Shown here in pieces: positions 46,603 to 56,895 of a DNA stretch of 64,000 nt (its first letter is position 1; each line of letters opens with the position of its first letter). Source of the DNA: Notospermus geniculatus (Eukaryota > Nemertea > Pilidiophora > Heteronemertea > Lineidae); contig NMRB01001732.1 of the NCBI GenBank assembly GCA_002633025.1, forward strand, positions 42,849-106,848. Reading direction: 5' to 3'. The position numbers were made by a program, and so were the translations under genes. The notes beneath the pieces are model-generated. The model made no database searches, was not told where the DNA came from, and saw only the letters and a program-made list of their open reading frames with translations.

Positions 46603-46938
46603 CAGAGAGTGAACTTATTTTGTTTTTACAATGCCTACACCTCTCAAAGTCAGAATTACCATGCCACAGCCATAAAAGTAATGTTACACAAGAACACTTG
46701 CTAAAAGTTTAGAATTTATTATTACTTTGATTACAAAGGAGCCACATGCAGACAAACTTCTTTACAGTATATATCACACTTCACTAGTAGTGAACAAGAG
46801 AACAAATAGGAGGATAAAAGATAAGGTTTCTCGATTCTGCATCAGCGCAGGTGTAGCAGTTTTGAGGAGTGCTGTAAGTGAGTGAGGTCACTACCATATT
46901 CTGAGGAACTGAATGACCAAACCTCAACAAGCCACTGT

Positions 46939-49900
46939 ATGGACCTCATCACATTTGTCACAAGGCCACAGGAAGGCCACACAATTCAACACAAGACGAA
47001 ACTAGTTGTGGAACAGACGGATGCCGAGGATGAAAAATTCACTTCATGGCTCCAAATCTTTTACACAATCTTGACAAATTATGTCTGGATTTTACCAGTA
47101 ACCATTGGAATACCAGGAAATATCATTTCAATTTTTGTTGCAAATCGCAAACATAACAGAAGTCGCTCACCTTGTGTTTACATGACAGCCATGGCAGTCG
47201 TAGACACTGCAATGCTGACACAGCAATCTTTGTCATTTCCCTGGCCTGAAGCATTGTGGGGGATCGGGGCTTTCATCAAAAGGCGTGAGCTCCTCCTTCA
47301 GTAAGTAGTCGCATTTGTGAGGTGGAGGTAAATTTGGTGTGTTCATTGTGCCACAGAAGTTTGCCTGGCTCAAGTTTGATTTCTGAAGGTTCTTACTCTG
47401 CACAACTGACCAACCTTCTGCACCGCGTACCATCTGCATACCACATGCAGCATCAGGTGCATACCGTACTCATATCTTCCACGCGGACATGGCGGATGTC
47501 GCGCGGTGTGTCGAAGGCACGCAATGAAGATGTAACGTCATTCGCGTGTGGTGCGCTGTGATGATGCGGGAAAGACGGGTGACGTGCCCGTACCATACGC
47601 AATTAAGTGCAACTTACCTTCCGCGTGGCGTACGAGGAAGGTACGCAAANCTAATATGAAACTTCAAGGCTTCAAACACCCATTGTCTTAAAAAATTACT
47701 TCAAATGTTATTGATTGTTGTACCATTTAAATTGGCCTGAAACACAGAATTATCCCCCCAAATTGCAAGATCATAGCTCTTTCAGTTTTCCCACAGATCA
47801 CAAATCGCAATCTTGAATTCATAGTGAAACAGCCCCTTTACTACTACATATGTCGGATTCAATTTTCTCCACCCCATTCATGCCATTGGTTTGGAGATAT
47901 TCAAGATAAACTGCTGTCCATTTACTTTTGGCCATGAGTGTACCTTTAAGAAAAGATGTCTGGGGAGTAACTGTGTCGTATAAGGTTTCAAGTCAATTTC
48001 TATTATGATACGAAAATACTTCTGACATGTAAGTTCCTTGAAATTGAATGGTTTTGAATATTTCGTCACAACACAATATACAACTGACTATATAAATTAT
48101 ATAGATTATAAATTATCTAAATTATATAGTCAGTCCCCGAAAATTTGCGTTATAATATATTTCCAGGTTCATATGGTATAATTGCTTTGCAATTGGCATG
48201 ATGTCCGGTTGGTTCCTAGCTGAAATGTCTATAGATCGCCTTATTGCTGTTAGATTTCCAATGTTGGCACTGACCGTGTGTTCTACAGTTCGGGCAAGAA
48301 AGATTGTCACGTTATCAGCGATTATGATTATTATGCTAAATGTTAACATATTTTATACTATGAGACTTGAAAAGGATACACTGACAGGTAGCCTATGTTC
48401 ATGCACTTTTTTAATGTTCAATCACTTTTTTGACAACAAATCACAAACCCGTTACATATGTCATGAATCCTCATAAGATACACCTATAATAAAAATTTGG
48501 ACTTGGAGACGATCCAGTCATTAGTTCAGGAGTTTTTGTACTTTTTGTCTTGTCGGCTTTTGCCACCTGGTGGCCAAACAATGAATCAAATCGGACCGAA
48601 ACGTGATGCCGTAGGCCATCTGACATAGCGGTATATACTGTATCCGATGTGTTTAGTGGCCGCGGCCGGGGAGATCGTCGTGCCTAGATTTTCTAATAAT
48701 ACACGTTCCCGGCGACCAAGTGGAGCGCATAGGCGTAACAAAATTAATGTCCTTGGAGCCTAGCTTTACATAACCACATTAGTCAGACGTCCCATGTCGT
48801 TTTTCCCACAAATGAAACGCGATCCCCATCCCGAGGTAGTTGTCGAACATGACCCTTGTAGGATTGCGTATCATTCACTACAGGCCCTTTTGTTAGATTG
48901 TATTGTTAATAACTTGCCGGGAACGTGTGTAATTGGAAAATCAAGGCACGACGATCTCCCCGGCCGCGGGCACTAAAGACATCGGATACAGTATGTACAG
49001 TCTTGTTCATATTAATATCAACACCGATTATCTCAAATACGTCATAAACCACCAAACCAATTTAATGCGGTTTTCTGCATAAGGTCAGGAATCTTGTTGA
49101 CTACAACTGGGCATCAATGTTTTTGCACCAGATTCACTTCTTCATTGCGTAAGCTGTCATTGAAAAAATTCCTTGCCTAGAATGAAGTTATGCCAAAATA
49201 AAGGTGATTAGCAAGTTAGTCAAAATAGGTCGTTTAGTTTTTGAGAAATTGAAACGCCACTTGTGTTCCACTACCAACGACTTATGAGACGGCCCCTACA
49301 TACCGTAGAATCACCTTTCTCCGGTCAGTGTCAGATATGCAAGGCCTCTAATTATTCATTGTCTGTTCATGCCCATTTTCGTTAGCAGCCAATAGCCGTG
49401 TTTACACCTGAGGAAATTGCCGGACCTGACCCGGCTCTGACCCGCCTTTTTTGCGTTTACACCTATGAAAATCGGATCCGGATTAAAAATTGCCGGACTA
49501 ATTTAGCCCGCTTTCGCTCGGCGGGTCTGATCCGGATTATACTTTAGCCCGGCAATTTCAAAGGTGTGGACAGAAAAANNNNNNNNNNNNNNNNNNNNNN
49601 NNNNNNNNNNNNNNNNNNNNNNNNNNNNNNNNNNNNNNNNNNNNNNNNNNNNNNNNNNNNNNNNNNNNNNNNNNNNNNNNNNNNNNNNNNNNNNNNNNNN
49701 NNNNNNNNNNNNNNNNNNNNNNNNNNNNNNNNNNNNNNNNNNNNNNNNNNNNNNNNNNNNNNNNNNNNNNNNNNNNNNNNNNNNNNNNNNNNNNNNNNNN
49801 NNNNNNNNNNNNNNNNNNNNNNNNNNNNNNNNNNNNNNNNNNNNNNNNNNNNNNNNNNNNNNNNNNNNNNNNNNNNNNNNNNNNNNNNNNNNNNNNNNNN

Positions 49901-51767
49901 NNNNNNNNNNNNNNNNNNNNNNNNNNNNNNNNNNNNNNNNNNNNNNNNNNNNNNNNNNNNNNNNNNNNNNNNNNNNNNNNNNNNNNNNNNNNNNNNNNNN
50001 NNNNNNNNNNNNNNNNNNNNNNNNNNNNNNNNNNNNNNNNNNNNNNNNNNNNNNNNNNNNNNNNNNNNNNNNNNNNNNNNNNNNNNNNNNNNNNNNNNNN
50101 NNNNNNNNNNNNNNNNNNNNNCTTACGATATTGAACGCTGGCCATGCTATTTATAGACACACCACCCATTCAATTTTAGCAGACCGACACCTGTCGGTGG
50201 GCTCAGTAAACGTTTTAGCCCGGCATTTTTCTGTCCACACCTTTGAAATTGCCGGGCTAAAGTATAATCCGGATCAGACCCGCCGAGCGAAAGCGGGCTA
50301 AATTAGTCCGGCAATTTTTAATCCGGATCCGATTTTCATAGGTGTAAACGCAAAAAAAGGCGGGTCAGAGCCGGGTCAGGTCCGGCAATTTCGTCAGGTG
50401 TAAACACGGCTTATGACTCAGAGCTGTTCTATAGATCTATGCATTTTGTATGCATTGACGGCCTACACAAGGGACATGAAGTATGGTTTGCATTATTATG
50501 TAGGGGCCGTCTTATAAGTTGTTGGTAGTGGAAGACAAGTGGTGTTGATATAGCTTTACAAAAACGTCAATTTCTCAAAAACTAAGCGACCGATTTTGAC
50601 AGTAACTTGCTAAATCACATTTATTTTGGCATAACTTCATTCTAGCAAAGGAATTGTGGTGAAAATCCAGAAACAAAAACGTTTTTTTTTGGACCTTCTT
50701 TTCAATGACAGATTACGCAATGAAGAAGTGAATCTTGTGCAAAAACATTGATGTCCAGTTGTAGTCAACAATATACACATACGTGATTAGATCAGTTGCA
50801 ACTCTAGGTCACAGTCGTGGAGATTTCTCGGGAGCGCACGGATGCGTACTGGTCGTTTTGACTTGTCAACACCAAGTACATTTTGCTTTCAGTGAAGGAT
50901 TGCCGGTGGATCGCAAAAGTTTGCTGTCTTTTGTTGCTTTTTTGCCCAGCTTTGCATTTGCATTTATCTCTACCTATTCCAGTAGGCCTACTCAAAATAA
51001 TAATGGTGCAGTATTTCAAATCGTTACCAACATGAAAATCAGGTGCGATATCCAGGAAAACGTGCCAAGTTGGGTTGTCAAATGGGCAGAAATTGCGATA
51101 TACGTGGCCGTAGAGCGCGAATTCACTCCATTCTTCGCTCGCTGTCTCGCATGTTGGTGAGATAGCCTTGTTGACTGATGAAGACAAAATCAACATTTCC
51201 CCCCTGTCGGCTGACATTTTCTCACTGTAATACTTCTTTCACTGCAATACATGTACTTTTTTAGGTGGAGATGCTCTCATTATCAGTGTTCCAGGACATC
51301 AATACATAGAATACCTCGCTTCTGGTTTTCAGTTTGCATTTGGAACATTGTTTCCTTTCATGATAATATCATTTTGCAATATCATGATAATTATCACCAT
51401 AAGGAAAGCCGCTGATAAAAGGACAAAAATATCACAAGTGCCACAGAAAGGAGCTCAAGAAAAAGATACAACAAGGTTCCTTACACGAATGTTAATTTTT
51501 GTATCAGTTGCATACGTAGTGACATCACTACCCCTCAGGATTATCTACGTAGTCTTGGATATTCCCCAGGTTTCAGAAATTTATGATATGAGTAATTGGT
51601 ACTGGAATTTGAGGTACAATATAATAGAATGGAGTCTGTTCGACTGGTGGGCTTTTAATTATTGCATTAATTTTTACCTGTATTGTGTTGGCGGTGGCAA
51701 ACAATACAGGGAGGATACCAAAAAGGTTGTACAAGAAATGTTGAACTGCTGCACTACTTGTAAATGA
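46939..51767 (+). CDS. GPCR gene B: complete three-exon class A receptor
   Basis: Exons 46939-47300, 48167-48387 and 51265-51767 join in frame (1086 nt, 361 residues) with donors CTTCA|GTAAGT and GACAG|GTAG and acceptors TTCCAG|G and TTTTTTAG|G. The start MDLITFVTRPQE aligns with MALITRPQED of gene C; an in-frame ATG at 46882 would add 19 residues. TM1 has GN (Asn61, position 1.50), TM2 has MAVVDTAM (Asp89, 2.50), TM3 ends in IDRLIAVRFP (Arg145, 3.50), TM6 has SLPLR, and TM7 ends NYCINFYLYC before GGGKQYREDTKK. Oddities: no Cys at 3.25 (Leu120) or in loop 2, no Trp in the TM4 core, no CWxP in TM6. It is likely a plasma-membrane receptor; the ligand and G protein are unknown. Intron 1 contains an n at 47650 and a lone Tc1-like terminus; intron 2 contains the 49-50.8 kb palindrome. 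Confidence 0.9.
47884..47943. repeat. Solitary Tc1-like terminus
   Basis: TTTGGAGATATTCAAGATAAAC then CTGCTGTCCATTTACTTTTG and GCCATGAGTGTA match the right end at 44011-44071 and the inverse of 39312-39370. No partner end is found nearby. Confidence 0.7.
48634..48996. mobile_element. MITE with about 80-bp arms in GPCR B intron 2
   Basis: ATACTGTATCCGATGTG at the left is mirrored as ACATCGGATACAGTAT at the right. Arms include GGCCGCGGCCGGGGAGATCG and, further in, ACACGTTCCCGGC. No frame. Confidence 0.78.
49394..50411. mobile_element. Inner element of the giant palindrome
   Basis: AGCCGTGTTTACACCTGA is mirrored as TCAGGTGTAAACACGGCT. Arms of about 185 bp contain AATTGCCGGAC, TCGGATCCGGATT and AGCCCGGCAATTTC in mirrored order and stop at the run of N. 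Long frames through the N run are meaningless. Confidence 0.8.
49579..50121. other. Assembly gap (543 n)
   Basis: Run of n inside the inner palindromic element, at or close to its axis. Confidence 0.99.
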
Positions 51768-51945
51768 GATAAAACATTAATAATGACATCAACTTTGATT
51801 GCAGCCTGCCCCAAATGAAAACAAATGATAACTTGATGCATAACACAATTAGCATAATTCGCAGACGACACTCCCACTCCCGAGGCAGTTGTTTGCTTAC
51901 ATTTTTCCCATCCTCTATGATTTGCAAACTGCCAGATCTAAAGTC

Positions 51946-52432
51946 TAGCGTACATCGGCCTTGCGACTGGAAGCAACTGAACGCAACAGTCGCTACTGCG
52001 CACATTGGTTACGACAGGTCATCGCGGCAACAAGTGACACAATCTAGTCTTCAATCTGGAGTGCGCACATCAGACAGGCAATTGTACTGAATGCTACACG
52101 AAAATTGTCGATGTCATCCGATCGGACCACTCGGGAGTCATGTGAAAACATTCACGGGACGGGACCAGGTGTGCTCCACAAATGAGGAAATTCATTGCCA
52201 GCGTGCGTACATGGAAAGCGACTGAAGACGACTGGAAGCAACTACTGGCAACGAGTGGTAAATGTGCAACTGGCTGGCACTAACGGCAACGGTCGGCAAT
52301 AGCAATGCCAGTGCGCGTACATTGGCCTCTTTGAACATCTGATCAGTTGCTGCTGGTTCCAGGTAGTCGCCAACCGTTGCCGGAAATGCCATTGCTGGTA
52401 GTTGCTTCCAGTTCCAAGGCCGATGTACGCTA
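51946..52432. mobile_element. MITE in the 3' flank of GPCR gene B
   Basis: TAGCGTACATCGGCCTTG is mirrored as CAAGGCCGATGTACGCTA, continuing through GACTGGAAGCAACT. Gene A's equivalent flank (AGATCTAATTTCAAACAGG at 38511-38529) lacks this insert, so it gives an approximate empty site. Confidence 0.8.
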
Positions 52433-52989
52433 AGTTCAAACAGGGGAAAACCGACTCAAGGCGTAGGCTGCTGCGGTAGTCAGGAAATAAATTTTCAATT
52501 TCAAACAGCTTATCAGCAATATGTCAGGAAGTGACATATTGGTCAGGAAAGGGGTCAGGAAAGGGGTCTCCTTACAGGAAGTTGGATCAAAACCAATATC
52601 GGTTGGGCACCTCCTCTGATCCCAAAACTACAACTCTTGAATATCAAGCTGGTTAAGCAAACAGTTCTCTGTAGAAGTGGAATATAAATTCCAAGATGGG
52701 TGGCTGGCGGGGATAAAAATCTGCTCCCAACCAAAATCGATGCGGCACTCCCTAGACATTAGAGAGGTTGGGATCAGCGACTTATCACGGATCCTCATAC
52801 GTATACGGATCGAAATGTACACAAAGTTGGTCCTCATTGTACAGAATTCTATCCATATACGTATAACATGTATAAGGATGTCCGTGATTCGTCGCTGATC
52901 TCAACCTCCGATCCCTATCATGGCCCTAAAACGTAATGCTGATTCACCATGCGTTTTGAAATAAACTAGAGGCCTCGATAGCTACGCTA
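52433..52989. repeat. GPCR 3'-flank homology block (gene B copy)
   Basis: CAAACAGGGGAAAAC onward matches 38524-38540 and then 38944-39275 downstream of gene A (CACCTCCTCTGATCCCAAAA, CTCTTGAATATCAAG, AAGATGGGTGGCTGGCGG, AAACTAGAGGC). The tandem duplication that made genes A and B therefore carried at least 0.5 kb of 3' flank, later cut up by different insertions in each copy. Confidence 0.8.
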
Positions 52990-53287
52990 TCGAAAGTCCG
53001 CCATTTCGGCGCCGAGGGTAAAATCAATTGGGAAAATGCATTACGTTTTGCCATAAATTGCAGAAATAAGTGCCAGAAACGCTTGAAATTTGGCAGAAAT
53101 GTTGTGATGGCCAAACCATTGATCATGAGTAGTATGAAAAAATGTGGTTGTCATTTTTTTTTCTCGAGAGAAATTGGTGATTTTTCTACACCTCAACAAT
53201 ATGTGGGTTACATGTAACTGACACTTTAAACCTCCTACATTTTCCCATTTGATTTTACCCTCTGCGCCGAAATGGCCGACTTTCGAA
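52990..53287. mobile_element. MITE, about 298 bp
   Basis: TCGAAAGTCCGCCATTTCGG at the left is mirrored as CCGAAATGGCCGACTTTCGA at the right. Arms of about 48 bp continue through GAGGGTAAAATCAA and GGGAAAATG. Confidence 0.78.
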
Positions 53288-53310
53288 AGAGGCCTATTGA
53301 GGTAAAAGTG

Positions 53311-53525
53311 CCGCCTTCGACCAGTCAGAATCCTTTATCTGCCACCATTGTGGGCAATCCCTCAAGACCGCTAAAACGTTAAAATGTCATGTGGCCACTA
53401 AGCACGGAGAGGGTACCACTGTCAGAAATGCGGGATATGCAGAAAGACGTTCGGGCATTTACCCACAGATAAAGAGCTACATGTGCGACAAATCAGACGA
53501 GATTCACCCAAGAGTCTAATTATAG
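53311..53525 (+). pseudogene. C2H2 zinc-finger remnant
   Basis: A plus-strand frame encodes a good finger from 53341: C-H-H-C then GQSLKTAKTLKC, H-x4-H (Cys at 53341 and 53350). After a one-base frame change near 53425 a second, degenerate finger follows (CGICRKTFG, then ELH) with its last His missing. It is short, unframed and bounded by a MITE on the left, so it looks like a fragment of a zinc-finger gene or of a transposon protein. The source is unknown. Confidence 0.45.
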
Positions 53526-53845
53526 CAAGCACGTTAATCAAGAGACCTGCACACGAAAAAGGCATGATTCATTTTCATTTATTCAGAAAGAAATATTTCA
53601 TTAATTGAGATGCATCAATCAGTATGTAACTTCTAAAATGGTTGGATATTGAGGACACAAAGATGTTTTTTCGGCCAAGGTGATGAAAGATGGTTCCCTG
53701 TCAAATCAAACTTGGCATCATGTAACACCATAAATTACTCAGCCTTCGACGCTGCTTAATTTTCTATGATATATGATTTTTTTCTTCGTATAGTGACCGT
53801 GATGTAAAATTTTCTGCACCAACTTCGACAGTGCGCACTGAAAAG

Positions 53846-55518
53846 GCCTAAGCATTTGACACTGTTCCTCATGAACGTCTCCTTAGAAATATACGGCCTA
53901 AAAGACCCATTACATGCTTTAACTCCCTACGCAGTTGTGTACCGCGCCCCCTTCGGTTTATCCGCTCTCCACAACTGCTTAACTTCGTAAAATTCGCCGC
54001 GTTTGATGGCGCTGAGAGAGTCGACCAATGAGAGCACCGAGCAACCGGTAACTAAGCTGGCCTGAGACACTTTTTCATTGGCCGAGCGGTTCGTAGCCAT
54101 GGTAGCACAAGAATATCCGTAGCCAACGGGTCAAAGAGTTCTGAAAGCAGCGTGCTGATAAGCTGTAAAACTCGCGCCAGGCCCTGACGCCATCTGTTGA
54201 CCAAACGCGGCGAATTTTACGAAGTTAAGCAGTTGTGGAGAGCGAGTAAACCGAAGGGAGCGCGACTCACTGCGTAGGGAGTTTATTACATGCGTGGATC
54301 AGGAGTTTTCAAATCGAACACAACAGTGCGAGTGAATAACGTAACATCATCATCAATGCCAGTGAAGAGTGGAGTGCCACAGGGAAGCGTTCTAGGTCCA
54401 ACCCTGTTGATTATTTTCATCAACGATATGCGGGAGATAACATCTTGCCCATGTAAATTGTTCGCAGACGATAGTAAAGCATTCCAAGATATTAACAACA
54501 TTCAAGACAGTTACGTATTACAACATGGTCTAAACAACTTAGTAGATTGGTCCGACATGTGGAACATGGGTTTCAACTATTCTAAGTGCAAGCATATGAA
54601 AATAGGGCGCAACCAACCCGGACATCGATACACAATGAGGCGTAAGGACAACACAACTCACATCATTGAACTAGTCGAAGCCGAAAGCGATCTTGGGGAG
54701 ACTATTGACTCAAAACTTTCATTCGCGAGGCACGTGGACGTAATATGTAAAACAGCGAACTCAGTACTAGCAACTATAAACAGAACTTTCACCTCTATGA
54801 ACATTACCGGTACGTCATTTACATATTTGTACAAAACTTTAGTGAGACCGCACCTGGAATACTGTCAAGAAATTTGGTCCCCCAGATGTAAACAAGAGAA
54901 GGATAAAATTGAGAAAATTCAACGCCGTGCCACACGTTTAGTCCCCTGTCCTTCCTACATTAGAACATCGTCGATTGAGAGGAGACCTCATATCTATGTA
55001 CAAAATAACCCATGGTTTAGCTTTAACTTCACTCGAGATCCCATACAGTACTTCAGCGCTTTAGGACACAACTTGAAACTTGAACCCATCAGAGCAAACT
55101 ACCAACGCGGAGCCCATTTCTTCACTAATAGAATACTCACCCACTGGAACAGACTCCCAGAAACCGTAGTTGCAGCACCGTCCCTTGACACTTTCAAATC
55201 TAGACTGGATCTTTTCCACCAATCCGACAGAAGTACGGACATTTACTATTATCGCTGGTGAATAGGATGTATGCCCAAAATGTAACAGTTTCAACAGGGA
55301 TGGGTTAGACTATCAAGTGAAGAGTCAATGACATCAAACTGAATTCGAACAGGATTAAGAGAGCCAATCAACGAATGGGAAATAGACGGACATTATGTGA
55401 ATACGTTATTTTATTGCACCAGTTGCTTGCCGTTACATTGCGCACCTAAAGTTATTACACGACGCAGCAAAGACCCACAAGGGCCACGACGCTGTATATG
55501 ATGATGATGATGATGATG
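53846..55518 (+). mobile_element. 5'-truncated CR1-like non-LTR retrotransposon, split by a MITE
   Basis: Encodes the later part of a reverse transcriptase. The first recognisable piece (53850-53917) has the catalytic motif KAFDTVPHERLL. After a MITE (53918-54285) the frame resumes with WIRSF at 54293 on, then SGVPQGSVLGP and the FADD catalytic motif (FADDSKAF), a thumb region (TLVRPHLEYC, KIEKIQRRATRL) and a stop at 55261. A small frameshift lies just after the MITE (about 54310). The 3' end is a (GAT)n tail at 55499-55518, as expected for target-primed elements. Upstream domains (endonuclease) are absent. It is a dead copy. Its tail touches the last codons of a GPCR remnant. Confidence 0.85.
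53918..54285. mobile_element. MITE inserted in the reverse transcriptase, 8-9 bp target duplication
   Basis: TTAACTCCCTACGCAG at the left is mirrored as CTGCGTAGGGAGTTTA at the right. Arms of about 88 bp include CCCTTCGGTTTA and CACAACTGCTTAACTTCGTA. ATTACATGC occurs on both sides (53909-53917 and 54285-54293), an 8-9 bp duplication as in hAT or Mutator-type elements. Removing one duplicate restores the retrotransposon reading frame across the site. Confidence 0.88.
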
Positions 55519-55519
55519 A

Positions 55520-55585
55520 AAACAATACAGGGAGGATACCAAGAAAGTTGTGCAAGACATGGAGAAACGCGCTACTTGTAGGTAA
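55520..55585 (+). pseudogene. Orphan C-terminus of a fourth GPCR copy
   Basis: Twenty-one codons and a stop encode KQYREDTKKVVQ followed by DMEKRATCR, matching the ends of genes A and B. The downstream bases also resemble their 3' flanks (GACATCAACTTTGATTGC-like, diverged). Everything upstream in the exon is replaced by the retrotransposon's (GAT)n tail. No other exon of this copy is found between gene B and here. Confidence 0.85.
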
Positions 55586-56895
55586 ATCATGATGACAAAT
55601 AAATCACTCTAAACATCGACTTTTAAGACGACTGCCCAAATGAACAAGATTTCTGCTGATCTGGTAAGGTTTTTCACATCAGGGTCATTAGTATACAGAG
55701 CACAACTGACCGCGTAACTCTCCCCGTACATCACGCGTATAGATACGCTTCAATTCATTGCGTATGGTACAAGTACGTCACGCATCTTTTCTGTATGACG
55801 TCTGCGCAGCACAGGTGAATGAGGTTCGTCTTCAGCGCGTGCCTTCCACGGCACAGGGACTTGACGCGTACGGGTTGTCATGCTGTCACTGAATATTGGT
55901 GGATATAGCACCCCCACGGACACGAACAATATCCCGGCCCGAGTAACATATACACATATAAAAAAGAAAAGGGATCTAACTTCATGGCTGGGCTGCTTAT
56001 GACTTTTTCACTTCAAATCGCACTCACGGCAACCAGACGGCCGATCGGCACATCCTATATACCAATGGATAGCTAGCAACATGCACTAAACCACTGACCC
56101 GGTGTCAGAAAAATTAATCCAAATGTTAAAATTTTATTTGAGGTATTTGTCCAACTTTCTTACAAGATTGGCAAGATATATTGACGGCGACGCCGGACTG
56201 AATATTCCCTCGTCGCTGATTGGTCGAAATCAATTCCTTTTAAAGTGGACTGAAACAGGATTTTATTTCGACCATTAAGCATGTTAAGTGACGAGGGAAG
56301 TATTCAGTGCGACTTCCTTGTCAGCATGGCCGTCATGTACGAAAAATCTGGTAAATCTTGTAAGAAAATTGGACAAATACCTCAAATAAAATCTTAAAAT
56401 ATTTGGATTAATTTTTCTGACCTCAGGTCAGTGGTTTAGTGCATGTTGCTGCTAGGTATAGGCCCATTGGTATAGAGAATGTGCCGATCGGCCGTCTGGT
56501 TGCTACATGTTTCGGTGTGAAGAATGAGGAAGTAAAGATTTCAATTTTACTGACCATTTTACCATCAGTGTTGTGGTGCTTATAGTTTTATTTACTTCTC
56601 AAGTTTATCTCGGCTCGTTGACAACCGAACCGACTACTGCACGGTGTACGTACATGACAAACGACTCCATCACTTCTCGCAGACAGAATTACTGTGCAAC
56701 AGTCACCAGATAAAAGGTAACACAATGACATGAATGAGCTCATGGTAGAAGTTTTAAATTACACATCACTTCGAATGAAGATCAATACTTACAGAAACTA
56801 AGTCCTCATAATTTATGCTAACACTAAGAAAGAGCATGCAGAAACACAGTGTCCTGCTAACCGCATTCCAATAACGTGAGCAATGTCAACAAGAC
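55586..56895. other. Intergenic DNA between the GPCR remnant and gene C
   Basis: No gene is supported. It contains one long palindrome (56029-56503) and a region rich in ACGCGTA/GTACG words (55690-55890) of unknown nature. Sequence just before gene C's start (ATGTCAACAAGAC) resembles that before gene B's start (ACCTCAACAAGCC). Confidence 0.5.
56029..56503. mobile_element. Palindromic element with about 190-bp arms
   Basis: GCAACCAGACGGCCGATCGG is mirrored as CCGATCGGCCGTCTGGTTGC. The arms continue through ACCAATGG, GCACTAAACCACTGACC and TTATTTGAGGTATTTGTCCA. A central AT-rich loop of about 70 bp remains. Confidence 0.8.

Larger units (their letters stand above)
49093..50771. mobile_element. 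Giant palindrome, outer element
   Basis: TTGTTGACTACAACTGG (49094) is mirrored as CAGTTGTAGTCAACAA to 50771. The arms continue (GTGAATCT/AGATTCAC, ATGAAGTTATGCC, CACTTGT, GACGGCCCCTACAT mirrored as ATGTAGGGGCCGTC) for about 230 bp each side. An inner element (49394-50411) occupies the centre. It lies in intron 2 of GPCR gene B and has no coding frame. Confidence 0.8.

Noticed and set aside
49558-50301. Long frames spanning the n run
   Set aside because: They are artefacts of translating unknown bases.
54290-55261. Intact reverse transcriptase gene
   Set aside because: The 5' part is truncated, the frame is split by a MITE and shifted just after it, so it is a dead fragment and not a functional gene.
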